64,000 bases of DNA from Microbacterium sp. zg-B185 (lineage in GTDB: Bacteria; Actinomycetota; Actinomycetes; Actinomycetales; Microbacteriaceae): NCBI RefSeq assembly GCF_030246885.1, contig NZ_CP126739.1, positions 3,472,001-3,536,000 of the forward strand, in the 5' to 3' direction. How positions within the stretch are numbered: position 1 is the stretch's first letter; each line of letters starts with the position of its first letter. The position numbers and the translations under genes are program-made. Of the stretch, positions 16,590-25,557 are shown one piece after another. Below the pieces are notes generated by a model. It ran no database searches, was not told the origin of the DNA, and saw nothing but the letters and a program-made list of their open reading frames with translations.

Positions 16590-17512
16590 CGCACCGAATT
16601 CGCCCGGAGGGCGAGTCGGTGGAACAGCTCCGGAGTCATCTCGACGTCGAAGACCTCCGCGATCACCTGCGTCCAGCCGTGCAGGAAGTACACCCAGCCG
16701 TCCTCGACGGTGAGAGCGCGCTCCTGCTGCCGTCGCCGTGCCTGATGGAGGAACTCCAGTGAGCCTCGATAGTTGAACTCCCAGACGTACGCCCCCGAGG
16801 GGTATCGCACGTCGTCACCCAGTGGGGATCCAGGGCGGTCCTTGCCCATGCCGGTGGCATTGGCGATCACCACGCCCTCGCCCGCGGCCTCGACGATGCG
16901 ATCGGCCGAGCCGACGACGTCATCGGAGTCCAGCAGGGCATAGCGGAACAGACTCTGGTCCAGCCCGCCGCGCTCGTGCACTCCGCGGAGGTGATCCAGG
17001 GCCGCCTGACGACGAGCGGTGATCGTGACCGACGCGGGCCGGTCCTCACGGTGGGCGAGGTACCACGAGAGCGCCGTGCCGGATCCGCCCGCACCCAGGC
17101 AGACCACACCGGCGCCGGTGCGCGCGAAGTGATCGTCCGGGAGGAAGGCCTCGAGGGCGGCGCCGGCGGTGATGGGGTCCTTCGCGGAGGCGCCGAGCAC
17201 CCCTTCGCGTTTGTAGATCGAGGAGATCTCGCCGCAGGCCAGAGCGAACGGGTCGATGGCGTCGAACATGTCGCTCGCCGCCTCGTAGATACGGAACTTG
17301 TGGGTGGTCACCAGCGCACCGGCCTGGCCGGCGTCGTCTCGGATCCTCGCCACGACGTCGCGGTAATCCGAGTCGGCCGCGCCCAGAGGGATGTCGAAGC
17401 CACGCAGATCGCCGCTGGCCAGACCGAGCTCTTCGGCCCAGAGCGGGAACACCCGGTTGATGGACGAGTGCGCGGTGTCCACACCGACGAATCCCATGCG
17501 CCCGCCGATCAT
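16586..17512 (-). CDS. shikimate-dehydrogenase-like oxidoreductase
   Basis: This 308-residue protein has the two-domain layout of the AroE family. The substrate half has a modified serine motif (VDTAHSSINRVFP, where AroE has GHSLSP), the conserved lysine in VTTHKFRIYE and the aspartate in FALACGEISSI context. The nucleotide half has VVCLGAGGSGTALSWYL. The altered substrate loop and the catabolic operon argue against biosynthetic shikimate reduction. Oxidation of a sugar-acid or polyol intermediate is inferred. The start at 17512 overlaps the aldolase stop (ATGA); a second ATG lies five codons in. Confidence 0.75.
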   Translation of the reverse strand: MIGGRMGFVGVDTAHSSINRVFPLWAEELGLASGDLRGFDIPLGAADSDYRDVVARIRDDAGQAGALVTTHKFRIYEAASDMFDAIDPFALACGEISSIYKREGVLGASAKDPITAGAALEAFLPDDHFARTGAGVVCLGAGGSGTALSWYLAHREDRPASVTITARRQAALDHLRGVHERGGLDQSLFRYALLDSDDVVGSADRIVEAAGEGVVIANATGMGKDRPGSPLGDDVRYPSGAYVWEFNYRGSLEFLHQARRRQQERALTVEDGWVYFLHGWTQVIAEVFDVEMTPELFHRLALRANSVR

Positions 17513-18180
17513 GCGGACACCGACTCCCGGGATGCGCGCAGCGCGGCTGCGAACTCGACGGCGCGGCGGGTGACCCCGGCGAACGAGTCCGCTGCGAAGT
17601 CCGCGTTCGAGACCAGCTCTCCGCCCACTCCGACGGCGAGGGCGCCTGCGGCGAACCAGTCATGCAGGTTGGCGACGCTGACACCGCCGGTGGGCATCAG
17701 CGGCACGTCCGGGAACGGCCCTCGTAGGGCACCGAGGTAGCGCGGTCCGCCCAGGCTGGCCGGGAAGATCTTGACGACATCCGCCCCGCTCTCGGCGGCG
17801 AGCATGACCTCGGTCGGGGTGAGTGCTCCGATCATCGTGGTCAGACCGGTCCCGATCATCGCCTCGGCCACCGCCGCGGAGTACCCCGGCGCCACCAGGA
17901 ACTCGGCGCCGCTGTCGGCCGCCAGTCGCGCCTGGTCGGCTGTCGTGACGGTGCCTGCGCCGACGGCGACATCAGACCCGTAGCGGCCGCGCAGCGCTTC
18001 CAGCACGCGTGGCACGTCCGGCGTCGAATAGGTGATCTCGATGCCGCGGATTCCTCCTTCGACCAGTGCGTCGGCGGCCCCGATGGCCGCCGCGGCGGAC
18101 GGGGCTCGGATGACGGAGATGACGCCGATGGAATGCAGGACGTCGAGGGGGATCTTCACAGCTGGATGCCTTTCGTTCAT
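17509..18180 (-). CDS. KDPG/KHG-type aldolase
   Basis: This 223-residue class I aldolase resembles 2-dehydro-3-deoxy-6-phosphogluconate aldolase. The catalytic glutamate is in GIEITYSTP, the AGTV substrate loop is VGAGTVTTADQA, and the Schiff-base lysine is in DVVKIFPAS, with MPTGGV closing the phosphate site. It cleaves a 2-keto-3-deoxy sugar acid (phosphate) to pyruvate plus an aldehyde. ATGA overlaps on both sides place it firmly in the operon. The exact chain length of the substrate cannot be decided here. Confidence 0.9.
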   Translation of the reverse strand: MNERHPAVKIPLDVLHSIGVISVIRAPSAAAAIGAADALVEGGIRGIEITYSTPDVPRVLEALRGRYGSDVAVGAGTVTTADQARLAADSGAEFLVAPGYSAAVAEAMIGTGLTTMIGALTPTEVMLAAESGADVVKIFPASLGGPRYLGALRGPFPDVPLMPTGGVSVANLHDWFAAGALAVGVGGELVSNADFAADSFAGVTRRAVEFAAALRASRESVSA

Positions 18181-19127
18181 GACGTGACGGGATACGTCGG
18201 CACGCGGCCCGCGAGGACGGCGAGGACGTCTTCGGTGCTCATCTGCGTCATCCGGTCGATCGCCTGGATCGTCTGGGCGCCCCAGTGCGGTGTGATGCAG
18301 ACCCTGCCGACGAGGTCTTCGCTCAGCAGCGGGCTGGAGGTCTCCGCCGACTCCGAGCCCAGAGTGTCGGCGTGGTAGGCCGCCAGCCGGCCGGCGCGCA
18401 GTGCGGCCGCGACCTCGGCCTCATCGACCAGATCCGCCCTGGCCGTGTTCACCAGCACCGACTCGCGCGCCAGGGCGAGCCACTCGGGTCCGATGATCTG
18501 CTCTCCGCCGGGTGAGTGCAGAGACACTGCTGCGCACGCGGCGAGGTCGCTCAGAGCATGGGCGCGCGTCACCCGGTCGGGCAGAGGGGCATCGGCGGGC
18601 AGGTACGGGTCGAAGGCGAGCACATCGGCGCCGAGCGCGATGACACGCGTGGCCAGCGCCCGGCCGATCCGCCCGAAGCCGACGATGCCGATGCGCTGCC
18701 CGGAGATCTCCCGTCCGCGGGAGGCGCCCCAGTCCCCGCGGCGAACCGCGGCATCCCCGGCGGAGATCCCGCGCAGGCCGGCCAGGATCGACGTGAGCGC
18801 CAGGTCGGCCACCGATTCGGAATTGGCACCGGGGGTGTTGGTGACCGGGATGCCGCGCTCGACAGCCGCCGCGAGGTCGACCGCGTCGACGCCGACACCG
18901 TAACGGGCGAGGATTCGCAGGGCCGGCGCGGTCGCGAAGTGGTCGGCCCCGATCGGCCCGGTGCCGGCGATCCATGCGACGGCCTCCGGAAGCGTGTCGG
19001 CGAGGTCGGCGAGGTCGTGCGTGGGAGGTTTCACGATGACGCGGTATCCGGCGGCGCTGAGCACGCCCGGCCCGTCGAAGGTCCCGGACCCGAACGAGCG
19101 ACTGGTGACGAGGACGACCGCGCTCAT
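18177..19127 (-). CDS. D-isomer-specific 2-hydroxyacid dehydrogenase
   Basis: This 316-residue NAD-dependent dehydrogenase is of the SerA/glyoxylate-reductase type. It has the NAD motif GIVGFGRIGRALATRV, the catalytic arginine in LVNTARADLVDE, a glutamate in the HADTLGSE region and the catalytic histidine in CITPHWGAQT. There is no ACT domain, so it is not the feedback-regulated biosynthetic phosphoglycerate dehydrogenase. The ATG at 19127 overlaps the kinase stop; upstream codons in the same frame are rejected because they sit inside that gene. It probably interconverts a sugar-derived 2-hydroxy and 2-keto acid. Confidence 0.88.
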   Translation of the reverse strand: MSAVVLVTSRSFGSGTFDGPGVLSAAGYRVIVKPPTHDLADLADTLPEAVAWIAGTGPIGADHFATAPALRILARYGVGVDAVDLAAAVERGIPVTNTPGANSESVADLALTSILAGLRGISAGDAAVRRGDWGASRGREISGQRIGIVGFGRIGRALATRVIALGADVLAFDPYLPADAPLPDRVTRAHALSDLAACAAVSLHSPGGEQIIGPEWLALARESVLVNTARADLVDEAEVAAALRAGRLAAYHADTLGSESAETSSPLLSEDLVGRVCITPHWGAQTIQAIDRMTQMSTEDVLAVLAGRVPTYPVTS

Positions 19128-20623
19128 GCTGAGCCTCCGCCGTCGTACCATCCCTCGAGGCGCTGGTAGGCGTCCTCGAATCTCGCCTGTCCGCTGGCGT
19201 ATGCGGCCGCACGGGCGGCATCCGGTTCGAACACGGCCGTGACCTCGGAGAGCGCACGCGCGGCATCCGCCGACGCGACCGCGCCGATTCCGATGGCGCC
19301 CAGGACCGCCGCGCCCAGGCTGTTGGCCTCGTCCACGATCGTGCGGCGCCGGACCGGCACTCCCCAGACATCCGCGAGGATCTGCAGCCAGGTGTCGGAT
19401 TTCGCGCCGCCGCCCACGGCGTCGACCCGGTCGATCCGGGCGCCGGACTGGCGGAAGGCGCGCAGGCAGGTGCCGAGGTTGAACGCCACGCCCTCCAGGA
19501 CGGCGCGGGTCATGTGGGCGCGTTCGTGGGCGCGCGAGAGGCCCACGAAGGATGCGCGCACCGTCGCGTTCCAGTGCGGCGAACGCTCACCGAGCAGGTG
19601 CGGAAGGAAGTAGAGCCCTTCGCCGGATGCGTCGATGTTCTCCGCCTCACCGACCAGGCGCGCGAACCGGTCGCTGCGGCCGCCGGGTTCCAGCACTCCG
19701 GCGATCCAGTCGAGGGCGCCTGCGCCGGTCTGCATCGTGGCGGTCGGGACGAACCGGCCCGGCACCACGTGATTGAAGGACATCGTGCGCCGATGCGGGT
19801 CGTGCAGGGGCGCGTCGGCGGCGAAAGAGATCCATGAACTCGTTCCGAGCGACACGTACGCGCCGTCCTCGGGCGCGACGATGCCCGCGCCCAGCGCCGC
19901 CATCGGGCCGTCTCCGCCGCCCACGACGACCGGGATGCCGGGCCGCAGACCGAGAAGCGCGGCCGGCTCGGGCAGGAGGCCGCCCAGGATCTGCGTGGAC
20001 GCGGCGATCTCCGGGAACAGGGCCTTCTGGACGCCGGCGGCATCGAGGAGCTCCTGCGACCAGTCGCGCGCCGCCTGATCGTAGGCGCTGGCTCCCGACG
20101 CGTCCGACGCGTCGGTGACCAGTCGCCCGGTCAGTCGCGCGTTGACGTAGTCCTTGGCGAACGCGATGTGCCGCACCCGACCCCACGCGTCCGGTTCCCG
20201 CTCCTGCACCCACATCACCTTGGGCAGCGTGTAGGTCGGGTTCAGGGGATGCCCGGTTATCCGGTACGCCGCATCCTGCCCGACACGCGCGATCAGGCGA
20301 TCCGTCTCCGCTCCGCTGCGCGTGTCCGCCCAGATCATGGCCGGCCGCACGGGTTCCAGGTCGCCGTCGAGGAAGACGCCGCCCATCATGTGCCCGGACA
20401 CCGAGATCGCGGAGATGTCTCCCGCGCTCGTTCCGGTGCGCTCGAGCAGCTCCCGCGAGGACCGCACGACGGCATCCCACCAATCGTGGGGATTCTGCTC
20501 GACCGCCCCGCCGGGCAGGTACTGCGTGGGATACGCGGCCGTGGCGGAGGTGACGAGGGTTCCGTCGTCCGTGTGCAACGACGCTTTGTCGGCGGTCGTG
20601 CCCAGATCGTGCGCGATGATCAC
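19124..20623 (-). CDS. FGGY-family carbohydrate kinase, xylulokinase-like
   Basis: This 499-residue kinase has the N-terminal phosphate-binding strand IIAHDLGTTADKASL, the SVSGHMMGGVFLD catalytic region, the WADTRS loop, and the C-terminal GGGAKSDTWLQILADVWGVPV adenosine motif. FGGY kinases phosphorylate ketoses, polyols or similar sugars. The length and motifs are closest to xylulokinase-like members, but specificity is not readable. The start is GTG at 20623, 8 nt after the permease stop, with AGTAGG as a weak ribosome site. Longer upstream frame is non-coding shadow of the permease. Confidence 0.9.
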   Translation of the reverse strand: MIIAHDLGTTADKASLHTDDGTLVTSATAAYPTQYLPGGAVEQNPHDWWDAVVRSSRELLERTGTSAGDISAISVSGHMMGGVFLDGDLEPVRPAMIWADTRSGAETDRLIARVGQDAAYRITGHPLNPTYTLPKVMWVQEREPDAWGRVRHIAFAKDYVNARLTGRLVTDASDASGASAYDQAARDWSQELLDAAGVQKALFPEIAASTQILGGLLPEPAALLGLRPGIPVVVGGGDGPMAALGAGIVAPEDGAYVSLGTSSWISFAADAPLHDPHRRTMSFNHVVPGRFVPTATMQTGAGALDWIAGVLEPGGRSDRFARLVGEAENIDASGEGLYFLPHLLGERSPHWNATVRASFVGLSRAHERAHMTRAVLEGVAFNLGTCLRAFRQSGARIDRVDAVGGGAKSDTWLQILADVWGVPVRRRTIVDEANSLGAAVLGAIGIGAVASADAARALSEVTAVFEPDAARAAAYASGQARFEDAYQRLEGWYDGGGSA

Positions 20624-20631
20624 GGCGACGC

Positions 20632-21657
20632 CTACTTGATGCTGCGGAGGCGCGAGCGATCGATCGTCAGCGCGACGGCCAGGATGATGACCGCACCGTA
20701 GACGATCTGCTCGTAGGCGGGATCGACACCCATCGCGGTGAGGCCGACGCGCAGGACGACGATGATGAGGGCGCCGATCAGTGTCTTGATCGCGCCGCCG
20801 ACGCCGCCGGTGATGGCGGTGCCGCCGATGACGACGGCCGCGATGGCGGGCAGCTGCAGCGTATCGGCGAGCGTGGGGCCGCCGGATCGCTGCGCAGCGG
20901 CCAAAGCGATCGCGGCGAACCCGGCGAACAGGCTGCACAGGGTGAAGGCGAGGACGCGCAGGCGGCGCGTGGAGACGCCGGACATCAGCACGGCCGGCTC
21001 TGCCAGGCCCATCGCGTGCAGGCTGCGTCCCCGGTTCAGCGCCCACATGGCCACAGCCACGATGACCGCCAGAGCAATGGAGAGCACGCCCACGAGCGGC
21101 AGCTGTGCGACGCGCGCATCGGCAAGCCAGGACAGCGCCTCGAAGCCTTCGCTGATGCGGATCGTCGACGCACCCGAAACCCACAGCCCGAGCCCGGTGT
21201 ACAGGCCGAGGGATCCGAGGGTGACGATGAAGGAGGGCACTTGAGCGACCGCGACGACGTACCCGTTGATGAATCCGATGAGGGCCAGTGCGGCCAGCAT
21301 CAACAGGACGCCCCCGGGACCCATCATGGGGATCCACAGCGCGAGCAGAACGGTGCCGAACGAAGCGGTCACCGCGAAGGACAGGTCGATGCCGCCGGTG
21401 AGGATGACGAACATCTGCCCGATCGCCAGCAGCAGGATCGGGGCCATGCTTTCGAGCAGCCCGCGGACGCTGGTGATGTTCAGGAAGTTCGGCTGCCGCA
21501 GAGCGACCACCAGGATCAGGCCGACCAGGACCACCAGCGGAACGAGGGTGACCAGGCGGGAACGGTTCTTCTCGGTCACCCTCCGGATCAGTGCGGTGGA
21601 CGTGGTGACCGGTCCGGCCGGACCGGGCGCGGTAGTGCTGCTGGCCATGGCCGTCAC
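20632..21657 (-). CDS. ribose-type ABC transporter permease 2
   Basis: This 341-residue RbsC-family membrane protein has eight to ten hydrophobic segments. Landmarks are VILTGGIDLSFAVTASFGTV (typical signature GGIDLS), PSFIVTLGSLGLYTGL, and GGTAITGGVGGAIKTLIGAL near the end. The GTG at 21657 is chosen because it overlaps the ATPase stop (GTGA) and has GAGAGG upstream; an ATG three codons later is the alternative. It forms a heterodimeric channel with the other permease. Confidence 0.9.
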   Translation of the reverse strand: MTAMASSTTAPGPAGPVTTSTALIRRVTEKNRSRLVTLVPLVVLVGLILVVALRQPNFLNITSVRGLLESMAPILLLAIGQMFVILTGGIDLSFAVTASFGTVLLALWIPMMGPGGVLLMLAALALIGFINGYVVAVAQVPSFIVTLGSLGLYTGLGLWVSGASTIRISEGFEALSWLADARVAQLPLVGVLSIALAVIVAVAMWALNRGRSLHAMGLAEPAVLMSGVSTRRLRVLAFTLCSLFAGFAAIALAAAQRSGGPTLADTLQLPAIAAVVIGGTAITGGVGGAIKTLIGALIIVVLRVGLTAMGVDPAYEQIVYGAVIILAVALTIDRSRLRSIK

Positions 21658-23171
21658 ACCATCCTCTCGACGAGCTCTACGGGGGTGGGCTTGCTGCCCG
21701 GCGGCGAGTCGAAACGCCGTTCCACGCGGCCGTCGCGCATCACGATGATCGAGTGGCTCAGGGCGATCGTCTCTTCCAGCGAATCGGCCAGCAGGACGAC
21801 GGCCATGCCCTTCGCGCACTGTTCGCGCACAAACGTGTAGACGTCTTCCTTGGCGCCGACGTCAAGTCCGCGTGTGGGGTGATCCAGGATCAGCAGGCGG
21901 AGTTTCGGCGAGTTCAGCCATTTGGCCAGCACCACCTTCTGCTGGTTGCCGCCGCTGAGGTTGCCGATGTTCGCCCGGCCATCGGGGGTGCGCACCCGCA
22001 GCCGCGCGATCCACTCCTTCGCGGACTTTCTTGCCGCGCGGTGCTTGAGGAACGGCCCCCAGCTGACCGGACCGGGGTCCACGAGGAAGATGTTCTCCTC
22101 CACGCTCATGCCGTCGGCGATTCCCTCGATGCGGCGCTCGGCGGGGATGTAGCCGATGCCTGCTGCGACGGCATCCACCGGCGAACGGAACCGAGTGGTC
22201 TTGCCGTCGTAGACGATGCGGCCCGAGGTGGACGGCTCGGCGCCGAAGAGGACCCGGCTGAGCTCTTCGCGGCCGGAGCCGAGAACGCCGGCGATTCCGA
22301 GCACCTCGCCCGCCCGGACCTCGAAGGACACGTCTTCGAAGGCGCCGCGTTTGCCCAGGCCGTCGACGGAGAGGATGACGGGGTTGCCCGCGACGGGGAG
22401 CTGCTCGTCCTCGTGATAGAACTCCGCGGAGCTGGCCCGCCCGACCATCAAGTGGTGCAGAGCGTCAACGTCGGCGTCGGCGGCGGCCATCTCGCCGACG
22501 GAGTGACCGTCTTTGAGGACGTACACGCGGTCGGAGACACGCAGCACCTCGTCGAGCCGATGCGAGACGAACACGACCGAGGCGAACGCGCGGAGCCGCT
22601 CGATCTCCTCGAAGAGCGTCTCCAGTTCGGCACCCTCGAGCACGCTGGTGGGCTCGTCCAGGACGATGACGGGCTCGATGCTCGCCACCTCCTCGACGTA
22701 CAGCGCCTTGGCCAGCTCGACCATCTGCCGCTCGGCGAAACTCAGGGTCTCGACGATGGCGGTGGGCGAGATCGGCGAAGAGATCTTGTCGAGCTGGCGC
22801 TGCGCGATCGCGTTCAGGCGCGGCCAGTTGTAGATGCCGAAGCGGACGGCATCGCCCTCTGCGCCGAGCAGGATGTTCTCGGCGACGGTCACCGTGGGGA
22901 TCAGCGACTGCTCCTGATGCACCATCCCGATGCCCGCTGCTGCGGACTGGCTGGGCGTGCGGAACGTCACGACGTTGCCCGAGCGCAGGATCTCTCCCTC
23001 GTCCGGCTGGTACACGCCGGCGAGGATCTTCAGCAGCGTCGACTTTCCTGCGCCGTTCTCGCCGATGAGGCCGACGACTTCGTGCCGCCGCACTTCGAAG
23101 CTCACGCTGTCGAGCGCAACCACGCCGCGGAAGCGCTTGGTGACGTTTCTGATTTCCAGTGCGGCACTCAT
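21654..23171 (-). CDS. sugar ABC transporter ATPase, RbsA/XylG type
   Basis: This 505-residue protein carries two fused nucleotide-binding domains. The N-terminal domain has Walker A GENGAGKST, a degenerate signature (LSFAERQMVELAKAL) and Walker B VIVLDEPTSVLE. The C-terminal domain has the atypical Walker A GVLGSGREE of this family, signature LSGGNQQKVVLAKWL and Walker B LLILDHPTRGLD. The histidine replacing the usual glutamate there (LDHPTRG) fits the asymmetric catalysis known for RbsA-type ATPases. The start at 23171 overlaps the upstream permease stop by 4 nt. Confidence 0.92.
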   Translation of the reverse strand: MSAALEIRNVTKRFRGVVALDSVSFEVRRHEVVGLIGENGAGKSTLLKILAGVYQPDEGEILRSGNVVTFRTPSQSAAAGIGMVHQEQSLIPTVTVAENILLGAEGDAVRFGIYNWPRLNAIAQRQLDKISSPISPTAIVETLSFAERQMVELAKALYVEEVASIEPVIVLDEPTSVLEGAELETLFEEIERLRAFASVVFVSHRLDEVLRVSDRVYVLKDGHSVGEMAAADADVDALHHLMVGRASSAEFYHEDEQLPVAGNPVILSVDGLGKRGAFEDVSFEVRAGEVLGIAGVLGSGREELSRVLFGAEPSTSGRIVYDGKTTRFRSPVDAVAAGIGYIPAERRIEGIADGMSVEENIFLVDPGPVSWGPFLKHRAARKSAKEWIARLRVRTPDGRANIGNLSGGNQQKVVLAKWLNSPKLRLLILDHPTRGLDVGAKEDVYTFVREQCAKGMAVVLLADSLEETIALSHSIIVMRDGRVERRFDSPPGSKPTPVELVERMV

Positions 23172-24169
23172 TTGATGACCCTCACCCGTGTGCGTAGGCG
23201 CCATCCGGTCGCAATGACGGCGGCGATGATGACGAGTCCCTGGACGGCGATCTGGACGTAGGAGTCGACGCCCATGAGGATCAGGCCGTTGCCGAGGACG
23301 ATGATGATGGCCACGCCGACCAGGCTGCGGATCACGCCGCCTCGGCCGCCGGTCAGCAGCGTTCCGCCCAGCACGACGGCGGTGATCGAGGTGAACAGGA
23401 AGCCCTGGCTGATCGTCGGCGAGCCCACACCGAGCTGGGCTCCCACGAGCACGCCGGCGATGCCCGCGGTCGTCCCGCCGATCGCAAACGCGGCGATCTT
23501 GTAGCGCGAGACCTTTACGCCGGAGAGCTTGGCGATGCCCTCGTCCCCGCCGATGACGTAGCCGTAACGGCCGATCTTGGTGAAGCGCTGGATGAGGTAG
23601 CCGATGGCCAGGACGATGACCGCGATCAGGAAGATGTTCGCGATCCCGAAGGTGTTGCCGGTGCCGATCGACTTGAGCGCGGGATCGAGCAACCGGGGTG
23701 AGCGCCCGCCGAACAGCACGGTGGCGATTCCGATGCCGATCGCGCCCATGCCGAGGGTGACCATGAAGGAGGGGATGCCGAAGCGCACGTTGAGCACGCC
23801 GTTGGCCGTTCCCATGGCGGTGCCGGCGAGGATGCCGAGGACGACGGCGCCGACGCCGAGCGAGATGTCGTTGCGATCGTTCGCCGCGGTGAGGACGAAG
23901 ACCAGGGAGGAGGTCGCCATGACTCCCTCGATCGACAGGTCGATTCCGCCGAGCAGGATCACGAAGGTCAGCCCGGTCGCGATGACGAGCGGGATGGCCA
24001 ACTGCGAGAGCAGGATGCCCATGTTCCCGGGGCTCAGGAACGCCGGATTCCCGACGGCGAAGATGAGGATCAGGGCGACGAGCGCGACGAGCGGCCCGCC
24101 GTCGAGCAGTCGACGCTTCCAGGCGGCCGCGAAGCGCGGCGCCGTCGGCGGTGCGGCGGTGTGAGTCAT
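23168..24169 (-). CDS. ribose-type ABC transporter permease 1
   Basis: This 333-residue RbsC-family permease has the signature VILLGGIDLSIEGVMATSS, FMVTLGMGAIGIG and the C-terminal GGTLLTGGRGGVIRSLVG. The ATG at 24169 has AGGAAG seven bases upstream, so it is preferred over an open-frame start ten codons earlier. It is the first membrane component downstream of the binding protein, separated from it by a hairpin. Confidence 0.9.
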   Translation of the reverse strand: MTHTAAPPTAPRFAAAWKRRLLDGGPLVALVALILIFAVGNPAFLSPGNMGILLSQLAIPLVIATGLTFVILLGGIDLSIEGVMATSSLVFVLTAANDRNDISLGVGAVVLGILAGTAMGTANGVLNVRFGIPSFMVTLGMGAIGIGIATVLFGGRSPRLLDPALKSIGTGNTFGIANIFLIAVIVLAIGYLIQRFTKIGRYGYVIGGDEGIAKLSGVKVSRYKIAAFAIGGTTAGIAGVLVGAQLGVGSPTISQGFLFTSITAVVLGGTLLTGGRGGVIRSLVGVAIIIVLGNGLILMGVDSYVQIAVQGLVIIAAVIATGWRLRTRVRVIK

Positions 24170-24196
24170 GGGGCTTCCTGGTGCGGGGGTGGGAGC

Positions 24197-24235
24197 CACC
24201 GTCGGCTGCCCGCGATGCGCGGACAGCCGACGGTG
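24197..24235 (-). terminator. intercistronic hairpin after the sugar-binding protein gene
   Basis: A perfect 12-bp stem CACCGTCGGCTG and its complement, with a 15-nt loop that can pair further, lies in the 73-bp gap between the binding-protein gene and permease 1. There is no T-tract. It probably lowers downstream expression relative to the binding protein. Confidence 0.7.
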
Positions 24236-24242
24236 AGGGGTT

Positions 24243-25334
24243 CTACTTGATGGCGCCCTGGCTGCGCAGCCAGGGGTTCTCGAAGTCCGGAACGAGCTTG
24301 TCCAGCGGCGGCGCCTGCAGGTAGTCGGCGACGTTCTTGACCGTCACGACCGTCTGGCTGCCGTAGAAGGCACGCTGCTCGTGCGAGAGCTTGGCGACGT
24401 CGATCTCGCCCGTCGCAGCCTGATAGGCGATCGCCAGTCCGGCGCCGCCCTGCCACCACGGGTCCGTCGAGACGGTCGCGATGTAGCCGGACGCGGGGTC
24501 TTCGATCGCCTCGAGCGCCTCGGGGACGGCATCGAAGCCGACCACCGGGATCTGACCTTCGAGGCCTGCGGCACGCAGTGCCTCGATCGCGCCGAGCGCC
24601 ATCTCGTCGTTGGCCGCCCAGATGCCGTCGATCTGTCCGCCGTGCTTGGCGAGCAGTGTCTGGGTGACGGTCAGCGCCTCGGAACGGCTGTAGTTGGCCG
24701 TCTGGTCCTCGAGGAGGGTGATGCCCGGCGCGTCCGCCAGTGCGTTCTGGAGGCCTTCGAAGCGCTGCTTGGCCGGCACGTTGTCCAGGATTCCCTGCAG
24801 CGCGATGATGTTGCCTTCGCCGCCGATCTCGTCGAACAGCGCCTCGGAGACCTCCTGGCCGCTGGTGCGGCCATCGAAGCTGATGTGGGCGACCCAGTTG
24901 TCGCTGACGTCCCACGGGAACAGGTCGTCCGGCTTGTTCCACTGCGTGACGACGAAGCCGCCGGCATCCGTGACCGCGTTGACGATCGCCTCGGTGTCGG
25001 AGGACGTGTTCGGGTCGACGTTGAGTGCGAAGACCTTGCCGGACGCGCCGAGGGCGCGCACCTGCGAGAGCTGGCGCTGCGAGTCGGACTCGTCGGTGAT
25101 CGTGATGACCTCGAGGTCGGCGAACTCACCGAAGAGGTCTCCGCCGTCCACCCAGTTCGCGTGGTACGCGTTGGAGAGACTGCGAACCCCCTGGATAAGC
25201 TCGACATCCGACGATGTGACGGGGGCGGCGTTTCCTGCGTCCTCCGCGGCAGAGGAGCAGCCGGTCAGGGCAGCTCCCGCCATGAGGGCCGCGATACCCG
25301 CGCCGATGATGCGTTGATTGGATTTCCGGATCAT
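24243..25334 (-). CDS. sugar ABC transporter substrate-binding lipoprotein
   Basis: This 363-residue periplasmic-binding-protein-like I family (RbsB type) lipoprotein has a signal peptide with lipobox ALTGC (cysteine at residue 26) and a Ser/Ala-rich linker. The ligand-binding core includes SLSNAYHANWVDGGDLFGEF, a hinge at VTQWNKPDD and IDGIWAANDEMALGAIEAL. It delivers a sugar, polyol or sugar acid. It is the first gene of the nine-gene operon, whose promoter region carries an operator-like palindrome (25400-25414). Confidence 0.92.
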   Translation of the reverse strand: MIRKSNQRIIGAGIAALMAGAALTGCSSAAEDAGNAAPVTSSDVELIQGVRSLSNAYHANWVDGGDLFGEFADLEVITITDESDSQRQLSQVRALGASGKVFALNVDPNTSSDTEAIVNAVTDAGGFVVTQWNKPDDLFPWDVSDNWVAHISFDGRTSGQEVSEALFDEIGGEGNIIALQGILDNVPAKQRFEGLQNALADAPGITLLEDQTANYSRSEALTVTQTLLAKHGGQIDGIWAANDEMALGAIEALRAAGLEGQIPVVGFDAVPEALEAIEDPASGYIATVSTDPWWQGGAGLAIAYQAATGEIDVAKLSHEQRAFYGSQTVVTVKNVADYLQAPPLDKLVPDFENPWLRSQGAIK

Positions 25335-25399
25335 TCCTGAAATCTCCTCACTCCGTTGTGCATTGCTGCTGCTGATGATGCCGACGGGACACTCGGCTT

Positions 25400-25414
25400 C
25401 GTAGCGATACTACA
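25400..25414. promoter_or_regulatory. operator palindrome 1 (GTAG-CGAT-ACTAC)
   Basis: CGTAGCGATACTACA lies 66 bp upstream of the binding-protein ATG, within the 223-bp divergent region. On the minus strand it overlaps a possible -10 (TAGTAT). It shares the GTAGY-N3-ACTAC pattern with three other sites in this locus. Confidence 0.65.
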
Positions 25415-25472
25415 CATGCAGGCCGGAAGTCGGCCAATTTGACCCCGTCGCTCCCGACCTGATGGCTAAATT

Positions 25473-25495
25473 CGTAGTTGCACTACATCTATAAT
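25473..25495 (+). promoter_or_regulatory. promoter of the divergent dehydrogenase with operator palindrome 2
   Basis: CGTAGTTGCACTACA (25473-25487) is followed directly by a consensus -10, TATAAT (25490-25495), reading toward the dehydrogenase at 25558. The palindrome therefore sits between the -35 and -10 positions, a classical repressor location. The -35 itself is weak (TAAATT, 25467-25472). Confidence 0.7.
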
Positions 25496-25557
25496 CAAGA
25501 CAAACCAGCGGGGTTTGCGTTCGCGACCCCTGCCGCAACGCGAAGGAGCAGGCCATC

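Noticed and set aside
25473..25487. Assigning the GTAGY-N3-ACTAC palindromes to a GntR/FadR-type repressor
   Set aside because: The pattern fits TNGTNNNACNA, but no GntR-family gene is in the locus while an RpiR-family gene is; kept as an alternative only.
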